A stretch of DNA of 64,000 nucleotides from an uncultured Flavobacteriaceae bacterium (GTDB lineage Bacteria > Bacteroidota > Bacteroidia > Flavobacteriales > Flavobacteriaceae), in assembly GCA_947494695.1 (NCBI GenBank), contig CANLWB010000008.1:186001-250000 (forward strand), given 5' to 3'. Within the stretch, counting starts at the first letter, position 1, and each line of letters starts with the position of its first letter. Of the stretch, positions 20,180 to 28,408 are shown piece after piece. Under the pieces are notes generated by a model that worked only from the letters and a program-made list of their open reading frames with translations, was not told the origin of the DNA and made no database searches. Both the position numbers and the translations under genes were made by a program.

Positions 20180-21877
20180 ATGATTAATAAAATACCCCTC
20201 ATTAGCCTTCTGCTAATAATTGCACTATGCAATTCGTGTTCTAATGCTCCAAAAAAAGAATCTCAAAACGAATCTCAAAAGAAACCGAACATTATTTTCA
20301 TCATGTCAGACGATCATACGTCCCAGGCATTTGGGATATATGGTAGCAGGCTCGCAAAATTAAACCCTACCCCTACTCTGGATAAAATTGCCAATGAAGG
20401 TATGATTTTTGACAATTGTTTTGTTCATAATTCGATTTGTACCCCCAGTAGAGCAGCCATACTCACAGGACAACACAGTCAGGCTAATGGCGTCTTAGAT
20501 CTGGAAGGTGTACTTCCTACAGAAAACCAGTACCTCCCCATTGAAATGAAGAAATTGGGATACCAAACAGCCATTATAGGCAAATACCATTTAACATCGA
20601 AACCTAATTTCGATTACTATAATATACTTACGCATCACGGACAACAAGGCTCCTATTTCGATCCATGGATGACCGAAACAGGCATGAATTATGCTCCCCC
20701 TTCAGATAAAAATTACGAAGGCAAACAATACAAAGGTCACAGTTCTGATGTTATTACAGATGTCACTATGGACTGGCTTAAAAACAAAAAAGACGATACC
20801 AAACCGTTCTTTCTAATGTACCACTTTAAAGCACCCCACGATGATTTTGAGTTTGCTCCCAGATATAAGGACTATTTAGAAGACACCTACATACCAGAAC
20901 CGGCCAGTATGTACCATAATGGTAATAATGGATCTGTAGCCACTCGTGGTGAAAATGACGAGCTTCTTAGAGTGGTTGGCTCTTCGGTTTCTCGAAGGAA
21001 CCTTATAAGAAATAAAGGCATGAGAACCTGGAATAAAGAATCTCTTAAGCATTCTAATCCCGATTTCAATCCATCTCAAAACATCCATGAGTTAATGTCT
21101 GAAAAAGAATATACACATGCAACGTATCAGGAGTATTTAAAACGCTACTTGCGCTGTGTAAAAGGTGTCGATGATAACATTGCTAGAATGGTACAATTTT
21201 TAAAAGATGAAGGTTTGTACGATAACACCATCATCGTTTATACAGGTGACCAGGGTTTTATGCTGGGAGAGCATGACTATGTTGATAAAAGATGGATGTA
21301 TGATGAAGCTATGAGAATGCCATTCTTTGTAAGATATCCTGAAAAAATAAAGGCTGGAACTAGAACAGATGCGATAATTAATAATACCGATTTTGCTCCA
21401 ACACTAATCACCTTAGCTGGAGGAACTCCCCCTGAGCAAATGCAAGGTCATAGTTTTAAACAGGTTTTAGAAACTGGTAAAGAGCCAGAAGACTGGCAGC
21501 AATCTACGTACTACAGATATTGGATGCATATGGCGCATGCACATGCCAACCCGGCGCATTTTGGTATTCGAACCAAAACACATAAACTCATCTTCTACTA
21601 CGGCAGATATTGGGTAGATACCGACGACCCGGAAGCCACATGGAATAAAGATAGTTGGGGTAATAGGTTTACGTTGCATACACCTCCGGCATGGGAGTTT
21701 TATGATTTAACCAAAGACCCCAAGGAAATGAATAATGCCTATAAAGATCCAGCTTATAAAGATATTATTGCCAATTTAAAAGAACAGCTTGTAGCGAAAC
21801 GAAAAGAACTGAATGAAGAAGACGGTGAAAAGTATCCGCATATTCAAAAAATCATTGATAAGCATTGGCACGACTAG
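20180..21877 (+). CDS. Type I (S1 family) sulfatase, lipoprotein
   Basis: 565 aa. The lipobox is IIALCNSC (Cys20). PNIIFIMSDDH is the metal-binding start. The formylglycine motif is C87-T-P-S-R91. GKYHLTSKP, IVYTGDQGFMLGEHDYVDKRWMYDE and a C-terminal WEFYDLTKDPKEMNNAY complete the fold. It belongs to the same group as the sulfatase at 38623-40209 and the decayed copy at 55359-56973 (shared SDDHTSQA, YGxRLAxLNPTP and KRWMYDExMRMPF blocks). It would act on sulfated sugars in the periplasm or at the membrane. It is 35 bp upstream of GH3 and in the same transcript, preceded by regulatory site 4. Confidence 0.93.
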   Translation: MINKIPLISLLLIIALCNSCSNAPKKESQNESQKKPNIIFIMSDDHTSQAFGIYGSRLAKLNPTPTLDKIANEGMIFDNCFVHNSICTPSRAAILTGQHSQANGVLDLEGVLPTENQYLPIEMKKLGYQTAIIGKYHLTSKPNFDYYNILTHHGQQGSYFDPWMTETGMNYAPPSDKNYEGKQYKGHSSDVITDVTMDWLKNKKDDTKPFFLMYHFKAPHDDFEFAPRYKDYLEDTYIPEPASMYHNGNNGSVATRGENDELLRVVGSSVSRRNLIRNKGMRTWNKESLKHSNPDFNPSQNIHELMSEKEYTHATYQEYLKRYLRCVKGVDDNIARMVQFLKDEGLYDNTIIVYTGDQGFMLGEHDYVDKRWMYDEAMRMPFFVRYPEKIKAGTRTDAIINNTDFAPTLITLAGGTPPEQMQGHSFKQVLETGKEPEDWQQSTYYRYWMHMAHAHANPAHFGIRTKTHKLIFYYGRYWVDTDDPEATWNKDSWGNRFTLHTPPAWEFYDLTKDPKEMNNAYKDPAYKDIIANLKEQLVAKRKELNEEDGEKYPHIQKIIDKHWHD

Positions 21878-21912
21878 CTTAACCCATTTAAACAATTACC
21901 CAATAATACGTT

Positions 21913-24132
21913 ATGAAGAAAACAATTCGAACATTACTTTTTGTTGTTGTAACAACCAGTATTTTCAGTTTCTATAATTGTGAAAAGAAATCAGAAACAA
22001 CAGAAACTATCACAAAAAAAGATAGACCAAAACCAAAACATCCATGGGAAAACACATCCCTCTCATTACATAAAAGAGTAGATACCTTAGTGGCTTCGAT
22101 GACTCTTGAAGAAAAATGTTCTCAAATGCTAGATGTTTGCCCTCCTATTGAGCGCCTGGGTATACCAGAATACAATTGGTGGAATGAAGCCTTGCATGGT
22201 GTAGCCCGAAATGGTAGAGCTACTGTATTTCCTCAAGCTATTGCTATGGGAGCTACATTCGACGAAGAGCTAATTTTGCGCGTTGGAAATGCTATTTCTA
22301 GTGAAGCTCGTGCTAAATACAACGAAGCTATTAAAATTAATAACCGAAGCAGGTATGCTGGTCTAACATTTTGGTCTCCTAATGTAAATATATTTCGAGA
22401 TCCGCGTTGGGGTCGTGGGCAGGAAACCTATGGAGAAGATCCATATTTAACTAGCCGAATAGGTATCTCCTTCGTAAAGGGCCTTCAAGGAGATAACCCC
22501 GATTATATTAAAGCAGCCGCTTGCGCTAAACATTATGCCGTACATAGTGGACCAGAGGAACTTCGCCATGAATTCGATGCCATAGTCAACAAAAAAGATT
22601 TGTTCGAAACGTACTTGCCTGCATTTAAAGCATTAGTTCAGGAAGCTAACGTAGAAGGCGTTATGGGAGCCTACAATCGCACATTAGGAGAGCCCTGTTG
22701 TGGTAGCCCGTATCTATTACAGGACATTCTTCGAAATGACTGGGGGTTTAAAGGATATATTGTATCCGATTGCAGTGCTATAAGTGATTTTCATAGATTT
22801 CATAAAGTCACAAAAACACCTGAAGAATCTGCTGCATTAGCCTTACATAGTGGCACAAATGTTAACTGTGGAAATGTTTATAGGGTTTTAAAAAATGCCC
22901 TGAATCAAGGATTAATTTCCGAAGAACTGCTAAACAAAAGATTAAAAGAAAACTTGCTTACCAGATTTAAGTTGGGTATGTTCGATCCGGCAGGTTCAAA
23001 TCCGTATGATGATATCTCTGCAGACGTTGTAGACTCTGAAGCACACAGAAAAATAGCTCGTGAAGCGGCTCAAAAATCCATCGTCTTACTCAAAAACGAC
23101 AACAATCTACTACCACTTAAAAAGGACACTCGTACCGTATATGTTGTAGGACCAAATGCATCCAATGAAGAAGTCTTACTAGGTAATTATTACGGTTTAA
23201 CCAGTAACACACAAACCATTCTGGATGGTATTGTAAGTAAAGTAAGTCCTGGAACAAGTATTAACTATAAATCCGGAGTATTACCATTTAGAGACAATGT
23301 AAATCCCATAGATTGGTCTACAGGAGAAGCTGGTAAGTCAGATGTTTGCATAGCCGTTATGGGAATTTCGGCATTATTAGAAGGCGAAGAAGGCGAAGCC
23401 ATTGCTTCAGGAGAAAAAGGAGATAGAACACATATTAAATTACCTCAAAACCAAATAGACTACATCAAGAAAATAAAAAGTCAAACAGACAAACCTCTGG
23501 TACTAGTTTTAACTGGTGGAAGCCCTATTGCCATTCCAGAATTGCACGATATCGTGGAGTCTATATTATTTGTTTGGTATCCCGGAGAAGAAGGTGGAAA
23601 TGCTGTGGCCGATGTGTTATTTGGTGATGTTGCTCCCTCGGGGAAATTACCCATAACATTTCCTAAATCTGTTGAACAACTCCCACCATATCATGATTAT
23701 AATATGAAAGGAAGAACGTATAAATATATGACTGAAGAGCCTCTTTATCCTTTTGGCTTCGGACTATCTTATACCTCATTTAAATACCAGGACTTTAAGG
23801 TAGATGAAAACTATACGGCCTCTGTACAAATTACAAATACCGGTAAAATAGATTCCGAAGAAGTTGTTCAATTATACATTAGCTCACCTCTAGCCGGTAG
23901 AAAAGACCCTATTTATGATTTAAAATCATTTAAACGTGTTTTTGTAAAAGCAGGAGAAACCCAATCTGTAACTTTTAAGCTGTCTAAAAACACCTTTAAT
24001 CAGTTCAATGAAAAGGGTGAAGAGGTTATTAGAAATGGCACATATACCGTTTACGTTGGAAGCGCTTTACCTTCCGAATTAAGTAAGACATTAGGAGCGC
24101 CAGAAGCCATTAATACTACGGTTACATTTTAA
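21913..24132 (+). CDS. GH3 beta-glycosidase (xylosidase/glucosidase type)
   Basis: 739 aa with an N-terminal hydrophobic segment ending at a possible lipobox (FSFYNC, Cys23). The GH3 TIM barrel (~50-370) includes YNWWNEALHGVARNG, RDPRWGRGQETYGEDP, KHYAVHSGPE and the nucleophile D286 in GYIVSDCSAISDFH. The alpha/beta sandwich (~385-600) and C-terminal FnIII-like domain (~640-739) are present. The WWNEALHGVA and RWGRGQETYGEDP pattern is closest to bacterial exo-beta-xylosidases and beta-glucosidases. The family removes terminal beta-linked sugars with retention. Co-transcribed with the upstream sulfatase. Xylose side chains are one possible target here. Confidence 0.92.
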   Translation: MKKTIRTLLFVVVTTSIFSFYNCEKKSETTETITKKDRPKPKHPWENTSLSLHKRVDTLVASMTLEEKCSQMLDVCPPIERLGIPEYNWWNEALHGVARNGRATVFPQAIAMGATFDEELILRVGNAISSEARAKYNEAIKINNRSRYAGLTFWSPNVNIFRDPRWGRGQETYGEDPYLTSRIGISFVKGLQGDNPDYIKAAACAKHYAVHSGPEELRHEFDAIVNKKDLFETYLPAFKALVQEANVEGVMGAYNRTLGEPCCGSPYLLQDILRNDWGFKGYIVSDCSAISDFHRFHKVTKTPEESAALALHSGTNVNCGNVYRVLKNALNQGLISEELLNKRLKENLLTRFKLGMFDPAGSNPYDDISADVVDSEAHRKIAREAAQKSIVLLKNDNNLLPLKKDTRTVYVVGPNASNEEVLLGNYYGLTSNTQTILDGIVSKVSPGTSINYKSGVLPFRDNVNPIDWSTGEAGKSDVCIAVMGISALLEGEEGEAIASGEKGDRTHIKLPQNQIDYIKKIKSQTDKPLVLVLTGGSPIAIPELHDIVESILFVWYPGEEGGNAVADVLFGDVAPSGKLPITFPKSVEQLPPYHDYNMKGRTYKYMTEEPLYPFGFGLSYTSFKYQDFKVDENYTASVQITNTGKIDSEEVVQLYISSPLAGRKDPIYDLKSFKRVFVKAGETQSVTFKLSKNTFNQFNEKGEEVIRNGTYTVYVGSALPSELSKTLGAPEAINTTVTF

Positions 24133-24192
24133 TACCTTACACCGTCCTACTTAAAAAGAAGCAAACACCTTCTAGCAGTGATCATAATTTAA

Positions 24193-24333
24193 AATAAAGA
24201 GGGCGTCTAAAACGTTTTGAAATTGTCATTTTTAGCTTAATCGAAAAATCTTGAAACCCTAATAAATAGGCCTTTAATTTCTGATAGATTCTTCATTTCG
24301 TTCTCAATGACCTTTTTAGACGCCCTCTTTATT
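24193..24333. repeat. MITE-like element with 20-bp terminal inverted repeats
   Basis: AATAAAGAGGGCGTCTAAAA (24193-24212) is the exact inverted complement of TTTTAGACGCCCTCTTTATT (24314-24333). The ~100 bases inside also tend to pair (GTCATT/AATGAC). No ORF lies within. The layout resembles a non-autonomous mobile or dispersed hairpin element, and because it follows GH3 it could also act as a terminator. The remainder of the 520-bp gap (24133-24652) holds only regulatory site 5. Confidence 0.6.
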
Positions 24334-24561
24334 AACAAATTGAAAATCTACATCACAACATTCCCCAAAGGCTTTAGAAAATGATACAGCGCATATTCGT
24401 TCCTGAAATAATTATTAATATCTAAATAACGGCCATTAAATGACATATTTTCTATCTTTAACTAGACAAAAATCACCAAAACTCATCAATATGTTTAGAT
24501 AATTACGTCTGAAGTATTATTCAAAGCCCCCATGACCACAAGGATGTTTTTAAGCTTTGAA

Positions 24562-24588
24562 CATTTGTTATATAATATAATTCATATG
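24562..24588 (+). promoter_or_regulatory. PUL regulatory direct repeat, site 5
   Basis: CATTTGTTA at 24562 and CATATGACT at 24583 are exactly 21 bp apart and end 64 bp upstream of the GH29 start codon. Confidence 0.65.
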
Positions 24589-24652
24589 ACTCAATGAGAA
24601 TGACCTTGTATAAATACTTTAGCATCATATTAAAACACTAATTACATACGAA

Positions 24653-26233
24653 ATGAAATGTATTAAAAAAGCAACTTTCATGCTCTCTATAGCATGTGCT
24701 GTTTTGGCTTGTAAAGAAAATAAACCAAAGGAAGATAGTATCGTTGAAGTAAATAAGGAAAACAAATATACTGCCGATTGGGAATCGTTGAAACAACATG
24801 AAACTCCAGAATGGTTCTTAGATGCCAAATTTGGTATTTACTGTCATTGGGGACCATATTCGGTGCCTGAATATGAAAATGAATGGTATGCGCACTGGAT
24901 GTATGTAAATAAAGATAACCCAGAAGCCAGAGATGGAAAAGCCAGTAAATTCTACGAGCATCATGTAAAAACCTATGGTACCCTTGATAAATTTGGCTAT
25001 AAAGATTTCATTCCAATGTTCAAGGCCGAAAAATTTAATGCCGCAGAATGGGCAGATTTGTTTCAAAAGGCCGGTGCTAAATTTGCAGGTCCCGTTTCCG
25101 AACATGCCGATGGGTTTGCCATGTGGGATAGTGACCTTACGGAGTGGGATGCCAAAGACATGGGGCCAAAACGCGATGTTATGGGCGAATTATCGAAAGA
25201 AATTCGTAAACGCGACATGAAATTTATTGCAACATATCACCGTCAGTGGCTATTTGGATGGTATCCTACCTGGGATAAAACTACAGACGCATCAGACCCT
25301 AAATATGCTGGTTTATATGGTCCAAAACTAAAGAAAGGAGATAACCAAATGCCTCGCAGCAATCACGAGATTGAAAACGGTGTTGAACGGTATTATCCTT
25401 TAGCAGACAAAAAATTTAATGATGAATGGTTGGCAAGACTGAAAGAAATTATTAAAAAGTACGATCCGGATTTAGTATGGTTTGATAATAAGATGGATGT
25501 TGTAAGCGAAGCACACAGAAAAGCGTTCTTGCAACATTACTATAATACCGCCGATAAAAGCGGTAAAGACGTTGTTGCTACTTATAAGTTTAAAGATTTT
25601 AAAACCGGAACGGCAGTCCTGGATCTCGAGCGTTCAAGAATGAGTGAAAAGAAAGATTTCCCATGGTTAACAGACGATTCGATTGACTGGAAGGCATGGT
25701 CTCATATTAGTGACCCAGATTACAAATCTACCAACCGACTTGTCGACTTTTTAGTAGACGTTGTTAGTAAAAACGGAGCCGTACTATTAAACATTACACC
25801 AAAAGCAAATGGTGAAATTCCAGAGCCCGTAAAAGAACGTCTTTTAGAAATGGGAGCATGGTTAAAAACCAATGGAGAAGCCATCTACGGTACAAGAACT
25901 TTCAAAATATACGGAGAAGGAGATGCCAAGGTAAAAGAAGGACATTTAAGTGAGCATCAAAACGCAGACAATACATCAAAAGATATTCGTTTTACAACTA
26001 AAGGAAACACGCTATATGCTATTGCATTAGATTGGCCAAAAGGAGATGAACTTGTAATACATACTTTGAAGACAGGGAACGATTTATTTAAATCTGAAAT
26101 CGCCTCTATTGAATTATTAGGCAACGAAGGCCAGTTAGAATTTAACTCTGATGCCGAAGGTCTAAAAATAAAGTTACCCAAAGAGCAAACCGGAAAACAT
26201 GCTTTTTCGTTTAAAATAACACCTAAGGAGTAG
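24653..26233 (+). CDS. GH29 alpha-L-fucosidase-like lipoprotein
   Basis: 526 aa. The lipobox is ACAVLACKEN (Cys20). The GH29 barrel (~45-385) shows WFLDAKFGIYCHWGPYS, FAGPVSEHADGFAMWDS, and the nucleophile D278 in YDPDLVWFDN. VLLNITPKANGEIPEPV is the end-of-barrel signature. A C-terminal beta-sandwich (~420-526) follows. GH29 enzymes retain configuration and remove alpha-L-fucose; some members remove alpha-L-galactose from porphyran-type glycans. It is a single-gene transcript with its own regulatory repeat upstream and a terminator downstream. A second, divergent GH29 lies at 42113-43705. Confidence 0.93.
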   Translation: MKCIKKATFMLSIACAVLACKENKPKEDSIVEVNKENKYTADWESLKQHETPEWFLDAKFGIYCHWGPYSVPEYENEWYAHWMYVNKDNPEARDGKASKFYEHHVKTYGTLDKFGYKDFIPMFKAEKFNAAEWADLFQKAGAKFAGPVSEHADGFAMWDSDLTEWDAKDMGPKRDVMGELSKEIRKRDMKFIATYHRQWLFGWYPTWDKTTDASDPKYAGLYGPKLKKGDNQMPRSNHEIENGVERYYPLADKKFNDEWLARLKEIIKKYDPDLVWFDNKMDVVSEAHRKAFLQHYYNTADKSGKDVVATYKFKDFKTGTAVLDLERSRMSEKKDFPWLTDDSIDWKAWSHISDPDYKSTNRLVDFLVDVVSKNGAVLLNITPKANGEIPEPVKERLLEMGAWLKTNGEAIYGTRTFKIYGEGDAKVKEGHLSEHQNADNTSKDIRFTTKGNTLYAIALDWPKGDELVIHTLKTGNDLFKSEIASIELLGNEGQLEFNSDAEGLKIKLPKEQTGKHAFSFKITPKE

Positions 26234-26259
26234 ATTTAGTCAGTTTTCTACTCTATTAC

Positions 26260-26300
26260 AAATCGTGCTATAAACCTGTTGTTGATAGCGCGATTTTTCT
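26260..26300 (+). terminator. Rho-independent terminator of the GH29 gene
   Basis: AAATCGTGCTAT and ATAGCGCGATTT form a 12-bp stem (one G-T pair) followed by T-rich sequence, 27 bp after the GH29 stop. Confidence 0.75.
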
Positions 26301-26397
26301 TTTAATTACCCCACCAAATATATTACAAAGCCTTATTCACAGAACGTTACAGGAGTCTAAGACGCTGTAAACAGCTATGTAACAGGGAACAAAAACA

Positions 26398-26424
26398 CAT
26401 TCGTTCTACCATTTAAATCATATG
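26398..26424 (+). promoter_or_regulatory. PUL regulatory direct repeat, site 6
   Basis: CATTCGTTC at 26398 and CATATGTCC at 26419 are 21 bp apart. The site lies 61 bp before the small remnant ORF at 26486 and 304 bp before the FnIII lipoprotein. The usual distance at sites 2-5 is 58-66 bp, so it probably served the gene that once began at 26486. Confidence 0.55.
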
Positions 26425-26485
26425 TCCCTCACCACAGAACGCTTCTGAAGTAATTTTGTACATGTTACATTTAGACTAAATTGGT

Positions 26486-26728
26486 ATGAAGCACAAATAC
26501 GACTCAAAAACGACCCTGCCATTGTTTGCTCAGTGTTTCTTAGTTCTTTTCCCCACTAAGACGGAGAACAATTCTGTTCAATTAGACACATGCAGTACAC
26601 GATGTATTGAAGACTTGTCCTGTTTATACAGAACCAAATATGAAACAGGTTTGGACAGCAAAACACCTTACTCCCGTTATAAATGAAACAAGCCCCAATT
26701 CTAACTTTAAACTTAAAATTATTAAGAA
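26486..26728 (+). pseudogene. Remnant of a deleted gene: possible 5' end plus T9SS-gene tail
   Basis: The 3' part (26635-26727) can be aligned by eye with the end of the beta-helix gene at 31060-31135. Both share CTTACTCCCG and then a short C-terminus (SNFKxKIIKK followed by TGA), whose stop overlaps the next ATG in the same ATGA arrangement. Upstream, the 66-aa ORF at 26486 starts at the standard distance from regulatory site 6 but resembles no family. The simplest reading is that most of a T9SS-exported gene was lost here, leaving its promoter, a scrambled start and its tail. No intact product is expected. Confidence 0.5.
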
Positions 26729-27436
26729 ATGATATCTGGTCTTAACATCACAAATAAACTTTCTTTTGCTCTTTTTTCTATCATCATGCTTACCAGCTGT
26801 GGTGGTGGCGGTGATAATGGTGGTGGTGAGGAAAAAACACCTCAGCCCTCTGTACTCGTATTTCCCCTTGAAAATTCTGAATGTAATGAAGGTACAATAG
26901 TATCTGACTCTCAAAGCAGAGTTGCTTTTGAATGGAACGAAGCTACTGATGCCGATAGCTATACTCTGGTAATTACCAATCTTTTAGATAATACCACCAG
27001 AAATATTAATGCTAACGGGACTTCTAAAGAGGAACTTATTTTAAGAGGCACGCCTTATTCATGGTACGTCATCTCTAAGGCTAATGGGTCGTCTAAAACG
27101 GCTAATAGCCCGACCTGGAAGTTCTATAATGCTGGCGTGGCGGTACAAAACTATGCACCCTTCCCTGCCGAGCTTGTTGGACCTGCTATGGGAGGATTGG
27201 CTTCGACTTCGACAACTCTAAAATGGAATGGAAGCGATATTGACAATGATATTGAGTCTTACGATGTGTATTTAGGCACAGCAAACCCGCCTACCACACT
27301 GTTGCAAAACACCACCAATACCAGCCTTGGCACAGGGACTTTAAATGCCGATACCATATACTACTGGAGTGTCACTTCTAAGGATGCTCATGGTAATAAC
27401 TCGCTATCGCAAGTCTTTGAGTTTAGAACACAATAA
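26701..27436 (+). repeat. Direct repeat copy 1 (736 bp) covering the FnIII lipoprotein gene
   Basis: Matches 31104-31839 over the same length with about 18 mismatches counted by eye. Homology starts inside the T9SS tail sequence, 28 bp before the ATG, and stops abruptly at the stop codon. Confidence 0.9.
26729..27436 (+). CDS. FnIII-type lipoprotein, copy 1
   Basis: 235 aa. The lipobox is IIMLTSCGGGG (Cys24), followed by a Gly-rich and acidic linker (GGDNGGGEEKTPQP). Two fibronectin-III-like sandwiches follow: ~45-130 (VAFEWNEATDADSYTLVITNL) and ~145-235 (TTLKWNGSDIDNDIESYDVYLG, ending YYWSVTSKDAHGNNSLSQVFEF). No catalytic motif. Such lipoproteins probably bind glycan or position other proteins on the surface. 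GH16 follows after 12 bp, so the two are co-transcribed. It differs from copy 2 (31132-31839) at only three residues (L5H, T8I, and L to Q near the end), most nucleotide changes being silent. Confidence 0.85.
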   Translation: MISGLNITNKLSFALFSIIMLTSCGGGGDNGGGEEKTPQPSVLVFPLENSECNEGTIVSDSQSRVAFEWNEATDADSYTLVITNLLDNTTRNINANGTSKEELILRGTPYSWYVISKANGSSKTANSPTWKFYNAGVAVQNYAPFPAELVGPAMGGLASTSTTLKWNGSDIDNDIESYDVYLGTANPPTTLLQNTTNTSLGTGTLNADTIYYWSVTSKDAHGNNSLSQVFEFRTQ

Positions 27437-27448
27437 CACTAAAATACA

Positions 27449-28285
27449 ATGAAAAATATACGCTATTTTCTAATGATATTGTTTGGGTTCAATGCCCTCC
27501 AAGCACAACCTCCTAAACCACCTAAAGGCTTTAAATGGGTAAAGAACGAGAAGTTCTCTGATGAATTTAACACAAAAAAACTAGATAAAACAAAGTGGTA
27601 CGACAGATCGCCATACTGGGTTCATGGCAGACCTCCCGCCACCTTTAGAGCCTATTCGGTATCTGTTAAAGATGGAAATCTTCAAATTAAAAATTCTGTT
27701 TTGAAAGGAGATAAAAAATACAATATTGCTGGTGGAGCGGTCGCCTCTGTAGCTAAAGATGCTTTTTACGGGTATTATGAAGCCCGAATGAAAGCTTCAA
27801 GTATTTCCATGTCCTCTACCTTTTGGTTAAAAAACAAACCCGTTTCCAACCAATGTCCTTTCGAACAATTGGAACTTGATATTGTAGAGGTTGTGGGACA
27901 TCAAAAAAGAGAGCTCGATTTTAGAACCAAACTTCACTCCAACACCCACATCTTTCATGTCAATTGTGAAGGAGAAAAAGTAGTAAAATCGGCCGGTGGT
28001 AAAGTAACCGATATAAATCCCCCGGCAAACGAAGCTTATCATATCTATGGGTGTTGGTGGATAGATGCCAATACTGTAAAAATATACTTGGATGGCGTAT
28101 ATCAATTTACTATGAATCCCAGTACACATTTTAGAGACAAACCATTTAACAGGGAAATGTACATGCATTTGGTAACCGAAACCTATTACTGGGAGACTCC
28201 TCCTACCCCTGAAGAATTGGCAGACGATTCTAAAAACACAACCTATTACGATTGGGTTAGGTCGTATACCTTAATACCTGAATAA
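27449..28285 (+). CDS. GH16 endo-galactanase (agarase/porphyranase-like)
   Basis: 278 aa. Signal peptide ~1-20 (ending NALQAQ). The single GH16 jelly roll carries the catalytic signature E142-L-D144-I-V-E147 (nucleophile E142, acid/base E147). The flanking pattern YGYYEARMKASSISMSSTFWL, then KLHSNTHIFH, WWIDANTVKIYLDGV and YYDWVRSYTLI resembles agarases and porphyranases rather than laminarinases. The family cuts internal beta-1,4 bonds of agar-type galactans with retention. It lacks a T9SS domain and a lipobox, so it may be periplasmic or released. It follows the lipoprotein by 12 bp and precedes the beta-helix gene by 123 bp. Exact specificity would have to be tested. Confidence 0.85.
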   Translation: MKNIRYFLMILFGFNALQAQPPKPPKGFKWVKNEKFSDEFNTKKLDKTKWYDRSPYWVHGRPPATFRAYSVSVKDGNLQIKNSVLKGDKKYNIAGGAVASVAKDAFYGYYEARMKASSISMSSTFWLKNKPVSNQCPFEQLELDIVEVVGHQKRELDFRTKLHSNTHIFHVNCEGEKVVKSAGGKVTDINPPANEAYHIYGCWWIDANTVKIYLDGVYQFTMNPSTHFRDKPFNREMYMHLVTETYYWETPPTPEELADDSKNTTYYDWVRSYTLIPE

Positions 28286-28408
28286 CATCTTATAAATCAA
28301 AAAATCACTAGATCAATTTTAATGGCCCCAACCAATCTACATAACTTGAAACAATTATTAATAAAACCACTAAACAATTTTTTATAACCTAATGTAAAAG
28401 TACCAGCT

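Noticed and set aside
26624-26914. Minus-strand 96-aa ORF, with a near-identical one at 31033-31317
   Set aside because: The repetition is only the antisense of the duplicated lipoprotein gene, so conservation does not indicate a real protein.
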